A stretch of DNA of 23,521 bases from the NCBI GenBank assembly GCA_027596195.1, contig JADGJG010000332.1, forward strand, positions 1 to 23,521, written 5' to 3'. The notes under the pieces were generated by a model that had not been told where the DNA came from, searched no databases, and saw only the letters and a program-made list of their open reading frames with translations. Origin of the DNA: Podochytrium sp. JEL0797 (Eukaryota; Chytridiomycota; Chytridiomycetes; Chytridiales; Chytriomycetaceae). The position numbers and the translations under genes were made by a program. Positions 20,024-23,521 of the stretch are shown piece by piece; position 1 is the first letter of the stretch, and each line of letters opens with the position of its first letter.

Positions 20024-21035
20024 TTAAGACAAACCGTTGAATAAGCTCAAAGGACGCGTATCATGATCGAAAACTCGCGATTTTTCCACTTCCAGAGGCC
20101 ACCTCTGATCGTACAAGGAATTCAACGCCTTGCCCCACCTGAACTGATGCACAACGGAATACACTTCTCCCTTAACATTCAAGAGCTCCCCCAACGCATT
20201 CACGCGAACTTTATCCGTCGTTCCCAAATTCGCCACCAACCCATCACTCTCTTCCACCTTCTCCACCTTGACTCCCTGTTTCTCCAAAACTCCATAATAG
20301 TACAAGTAATTGTGGATCCCCTGATCGTTACATTGCGTCTCGAGCAAAATCTTAGTCATGATGTCAAGGTACTTGCGAATCCCTTCACTGTTTCCAAACG
20401 TGACCCCCGCGCAAATACGTGTCGCGTTCCGAATCTCTTCGGGAACCTTGTCCCACCCACCCACCGTACATCCGAGCCATGTGCGGTGCAGCCCACAACC
20501 TCCCATCAACAAGCGCGGGTTCTCGGCGTACATTTGGACCGCCGGCGCACTCGCACCAGTCGCCAATTTCAAGGTTGCGAATGGGTCGCGGTGGAACACA
20601 ACGTCCGTGTCAACAATGAGCACCTGGTTGTACTTGTGTGCATTCTTTTCCATGAAATTCGAGTATTGGACAAAGCGCTCGTGCACAAACGGGTGGTCTT
20701 GGCCGCTGGGGTGGTATGGAAGCGTCGACACGTTTCCGAAACGGTCTTCGAAGAGGAGCGGATCGAAATGGTCGGATCTTGGGTGGAAAATTATGACGTG
20801 CGCGTCACTTTTGGCTTCGCGAAGGGACCAGATGACGCGGTTGAGAGACAAGACTTAATTTTCCCCAAAATTAGTGTTGCTTGCGGAGAAAAAACGTTGG
20901 AAGCTTACAGCGCTGCTCGTCGCCTGTAAGTCCCGTAATGACCAGATTTGGCTTCCAGCTTGATGGAAGCGGGTGAACTGAGCTAGAAATGCGTTGTGCA
21001 AACCCTCTCCATCCCCCACCACCATCTTGTTCCAT
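20024..21035 (-). CDS. NDQ-GT2: beheaded paralogue of NDQ-GT1 overlapping esterase 2
   Basis: Exon 2 (20853-20024) is a clean 276-codon frame with every landmark of NDQ-GT1: FLSLNRVIWSL at the splice, VLIVDTDVVFHRDPF, Gly-Gly-Cys, RICAGVTFGNSEG and CNDQGIHNYLYYYG. The intron (20908-20854, 55 nt) keeps the GTAAGC donor and ACTAAT branch point. Upstream, exon 1 matches NDQ-GT1 only back to about 21001 (F-A-Q-R-I-S-S-S versus F-V-Q-H-I-S-G-S). Beyond that the DNA is the last exon of esterase 2. The start codon and membrane anchor of NDQ-GT1 have no counterpart. The nearest in-frame ATG is at 21035, inside the esterase frame, and would add 11 unrelated residues for a 318-residue soluble protein. 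Either it is translated from there, it is a downstream cistron of the esterase mRNA, or it is a young pseudogene whose body has not yet decayed. Confidence 0.72.
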
Positions 21036-22770
21036 AATTTTGCGCCAATCTTTTTTTGAAATATGGGCGACACAATATCCCAAAACATTTGTTGGCGCAT
21101 GTGCGTATACATTCGGTATGATATGGGGGGCTTGTCATAAGCTTGGGGGGCTGCTAGAACAAATTGGGGTGGAGGGTTAGCCTCCGCGTAATATTCCTTC
21201 AACTGGTCGGTGATCTAAAAACAGAGTTGGATTTAGTCAACTCCAATTCAACACATTAGCTACCTCGTTCGCGTTTTTCTCCCAATCAACAGGCCCCTCG
21301 GCATCCATTGTGTCCCAGTTTCCAAACTGTGCACAAAAACGGTGTTTGAGTTCTGACTTGGTTTCAAAAAAAAAGCAGCCTTACATTTAAAATCACTAGT
21401 TGTGGATGTCTCGGGTCTTTGTAATATGCGTTGAACGGTGATTCCACACCACGGACCATGAAATCTCTCCATGCACCACTGTGCCTCCAGCCCATTCCGC
21501 CAATGCTCTGGAACAAGAGCGTCGAAACATCAGTCTGGTTGACGGCTTGATCCGTGGAGTAAATGTCAGTGCCGACACTCAGAATGAGTCTCCGCATGCG
21601 TCGAACTGATCGAACAGTCGAATGAAAGTGAAGTCATAGTAAGAGCAGGGAAGGAAGGAGGGAGGGTGGAAAGGAAACAAACCCTGGAGCAATTTCATCC
21701 CACTTATCCTCGCAGTTGCAATCGTCCCTCGGATTCGTGCACCAGTCTGTTCTGCCCAACATTTTGATTGCCCTGCGTGTGTTGGAATCTCCCCAGAGAT
21801 GCACAACGGGATACTTTTCGATAAAGCACGAGCGCGCCTGAACCATGGTGAAATCGCGGAGGAGGCAGTGATCGGGCTTCCACACGAAATCCAAGATTGT
21901 GTGGCGCTGAATGTCGAGAAACTTTTGCTGGCTCTCCGAGAAGGTGGGAATAAGGGATGAGTGAATCCATTGGCCCGAGAGGTGAGACAGGCATGATACG
22001 TCTGGGGCGGGACGCGTGTCTGGGAGTGTGAAATGGAGCGGGGTGGAGGATTCGGACAAATCACTGGAGAGGGGAATGATCGCGAAATGGGAGTTGTCGA
22101 TTCCATACTGTTCTTTAGAAATCGGGTTATACTCATAATTGTAATGCTGGAGGCGTGCGGAGAGGGTGTAATTTGATGCAATGGAAAGTGTGATCGTAGC
22201 AGAGTAAATTCGAGTTGTGGAAGAGAGATCCACCGGGTCTATACGACCCGTGAAGCAAGGAAAGAATTGGGCCCGTCTGAATACCGTATCTGACGCGGCA
22301 TATGCCAAAATATCGTCGGGAGCATATGCATACGGTTCTGGGGCAGAAAACTGGCCCATTTCTGGAACTGTCGTATTGATTGGCGGAATCTGTAGATTGG
22401 GCACCAACAACACGTAAAAAAATAGTAGAAAATCAGCACGGGCGAAATGAACTCACGATTGCAAGAAAAATAACATCATATTCGATGGATTCGGAGAACC
22501 GCGTCTGAGGTGTTTCCACAGGGAGCGCCATGAATGACGGTTTGTTGACTGAGTTCTTCAGCAAGGGGATCGCGTCAGCGAGATCTCGAGGGAGGCTGGT
22601 AAAAAGTATTAGGTTACGAATTTAATTGTTTTAAAAATATACCTGCAAATATGCGCCTCAGAATTGCGATCGATGACAATAACGCGGTCAAATTTGGCAA
22701 ATAATTGTAGATAAATCAATGAGATAAATAGCGCCGCAAGAAGGAGATTTGAGTGATGAGGCAGATTCAT
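20855..22770 (-). CDS. Esterase 2: membrane-anchored SGNH/PC-esterase-like, chimeric C-terminus
   Basis: Six exons (22770-22643, 22595-22457, 22389-21683, 21589-21385, 21326-21264, 21214-20855) join in frame, giving 533 residues. The third intron's acceptor (21590) is chosen because the nearby CAG at 21606-21608 breaks the frame. MNLPHHSNLLLAALFISLIYLQLF is a signal anchor; this is the only ATG upstream in frame. VVHLWGDSNTRRAIKMLG carries the SGNH Gly-Asp-Ser at about 289-291. GWRHSGAWRDFM, FGNWDT, WEKNANE and MYTH...IGAKLWNK match esterase 1. After GDGEG (about residue 485) the two paralogues part, and the last 48 residues or so are read from NDQ-GT DNA in another frame. The stop lies inside the NDQ-GT2 intron. 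Expected role as for esterase 1: acyl transfer or removal on a secretory-pathway glycan. Confidence 0.78.
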
Positions 22771-23162
22771 TTTGATAGTTGCTGGTGCAGTGAGTCGGCG
22801 CTTGCTTAAGAGCTTGTAAGTTGAAAAGCTGCTAATGTGGAGAGGGAAAGCCGAATAACAACGATGAAGACGCACAATGAACGGGGCGATATCAAAGAAG
22901 AAAACAAGAGGAATACTTAGGGGGGGGGAGAAACAATGGGGTAAAAATAGGGGAACAATGGCGGCAAAACCAATCAGCGATTGCGTCTCCGCCACAAGAA
23001 TGGAGTCGTCAAAAAGTGGAACTGGGGAGGGAAGAACAATGAGGAGGGAAAGCCCTGGGTAGGTTGAAATGGCGGGGTGTCACCCTTTTTGTCAATATAA
23101 TGTCAATATAGATGAGGGTTATGGAGCAATTGGAGAATTTTTTTTTGAAATGATGAGTTAAT
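22771..23162. promoter_or_regulatory. Upstream region of esterase 2
   Basis: About 390 bp separate the esterase 2 start from the truncated SDAD-GT3. A GTG-started extension of the esterase frame runs back to about 22995 but has no ATG and is not needed. A TGTCAATATA decamer occurs twice at about 23091-23110, and a T-run lies just before SDAD-GT3. Confidence 0.4.
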
Positions 23163-23521
23163 TCCCCAACACGCATCCACCGATTCAGAAGCCGATTTGG
23201 CCACAGGACTCACTTGGTTCACTTCCCGGTCACGCTCCGGTACTGTTCTCATCACGAGCGCGAATAGCGGCAGTTGGGATTATTTCCAAAATATGGTGTG
23301 TTCGCTGCGCAAGAATACACCCAGTGTGGTGCCTCATTTGATTGTATGGGCGCTGGATAAAGATGCATTGGAGAAGTTGTTGACGGAACTGATGCTCGCG
23401 GTGGGGTGAGTAACCTCACTTGATGTTTCCACCCCACTCCACCACTAAACAAGTTTCCATCTCACCAGCCGCATTTCCTTCTCAATCTACTACAACCCCT
23501 CCCAAATATTCTCCAACTCGC
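23163..23521 (+). pseudogene. SDAD-GT3: 5'-truncated third SDAD-GT copy, cut by window end
   Basis: Similarity to SDAD-GT2 begins abruptly at about 23163 (IPQHASTDSEADLA versus LPQHASADSVADLA) and runs to the window end. Exon 1 ends at 23405; a 63-nt GTGAGT...CACCAG intron (23406-23468) leads into exon 2. The membrane anchor, stem and start codon are absent. The frame meets a TGA five codons upstream, and the Met of the SDAD-GT2 A-M-E-R segment is changed. Exon 1 has one in-frame extra Leu codon (E-K-L-L-T-E-L). The intron differs from SDAD-GT2 in only a small cluster of bases, and the visible 53 bp of exon 2 appear identical. Probably a recent partial duplicate; a distant 5' exon cannot be excluded. 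Confidence 0.72.

Noticed and set aside
20063..20929. 288-codon plus-strand open frame opposite NDQ-GT2
   Set aside because: It is antisense to conserved glycosyltransferase coding sequence, with no domain of its own.
1..23521. tRNA, rRNA, CRISPR array, transposase or reverse transcriptase
   Set aside because: None was recognised on either strand by eye; the repeats found are gene fragments or simple sequence.

Overview
This is eukaryotic genomic DNA. Most genes are broken by very short GT-AG introns (about 46-93 nt, often with a CTAAT/CTAAC-like branch point), intergenic gaps are small, and the proteins are fungal in type: a CAP10-like GT90 glycosyltransferase, a GT31/C1GalT-like glycosyltransferase, a triose-phosphate/nucleotide-sugar transporter and a candidate Mediator subunit 19. 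I infer an early-diverging fungus, most likely a chytrid. No tRNA, rRNA, CRISPR array or intact transposon was seen.

Left block (about 770-8714): a GT31 gene fragment; SGNH esterase 1 (minus, 1019-2920), divergent from glycosyltransferase NDQ-GT1 (plus, 3193-4219); a convergent PF03407-type glycosyltransferase, SDAD-GT1 (minus, 4653-6161); and a five-exon GT90/CAP10-like glycosyltransferase (plus, 6812-8714). All four intact genes encode a predicted N-terminal membrane anchor, as expected for Golgi or secretory glycan enzymes.

Middle block (about 8750-17437): a duplicated piece of the next gene; a candidate MED19 gene (minus, 9039-10372); a divergent NLS/RG-repeat protein (plus, 10745-11440); a decayed GT31 gene (minus, about 11866-13130) that has lost its catalytic acidic motif; an SLC35/TPT-type nucleotide-sugar transporter (minus, 13350-14476); a relic of the RG-repeat gene and a degenerate tandem repeat (14697-15064); a PfkB sugar kinase (plus, 15205-16566); and an Asp/Glu racemase-superfamily protein (minus, 16644-17437).

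Right block (18104-23521): a second, rearranged copy of the left three-gene glycan module. It holds SDAD-GT2 (plus), NDQ-GT2 (minus) and esterase 2 (minus), then a 5'-truncated third SDAD-GT copy running off the end. Relative to the left block the module is inverted and the esterase is flipped. This placed the esterase 3' end directly onto a beheaded NDQ-GT, so the two reading frames now overlap.

Taken together, the window reads as a fast-evolving glycan (cell-surface or capsule-like) locus: acyl-esterase or transferase, three glycosyltransferase types, a transporter and possibly a sugar kinase, with active duplication, truncation, fusion and pseudogenisation. The functional link between the genes is inferred from families and proximity only.
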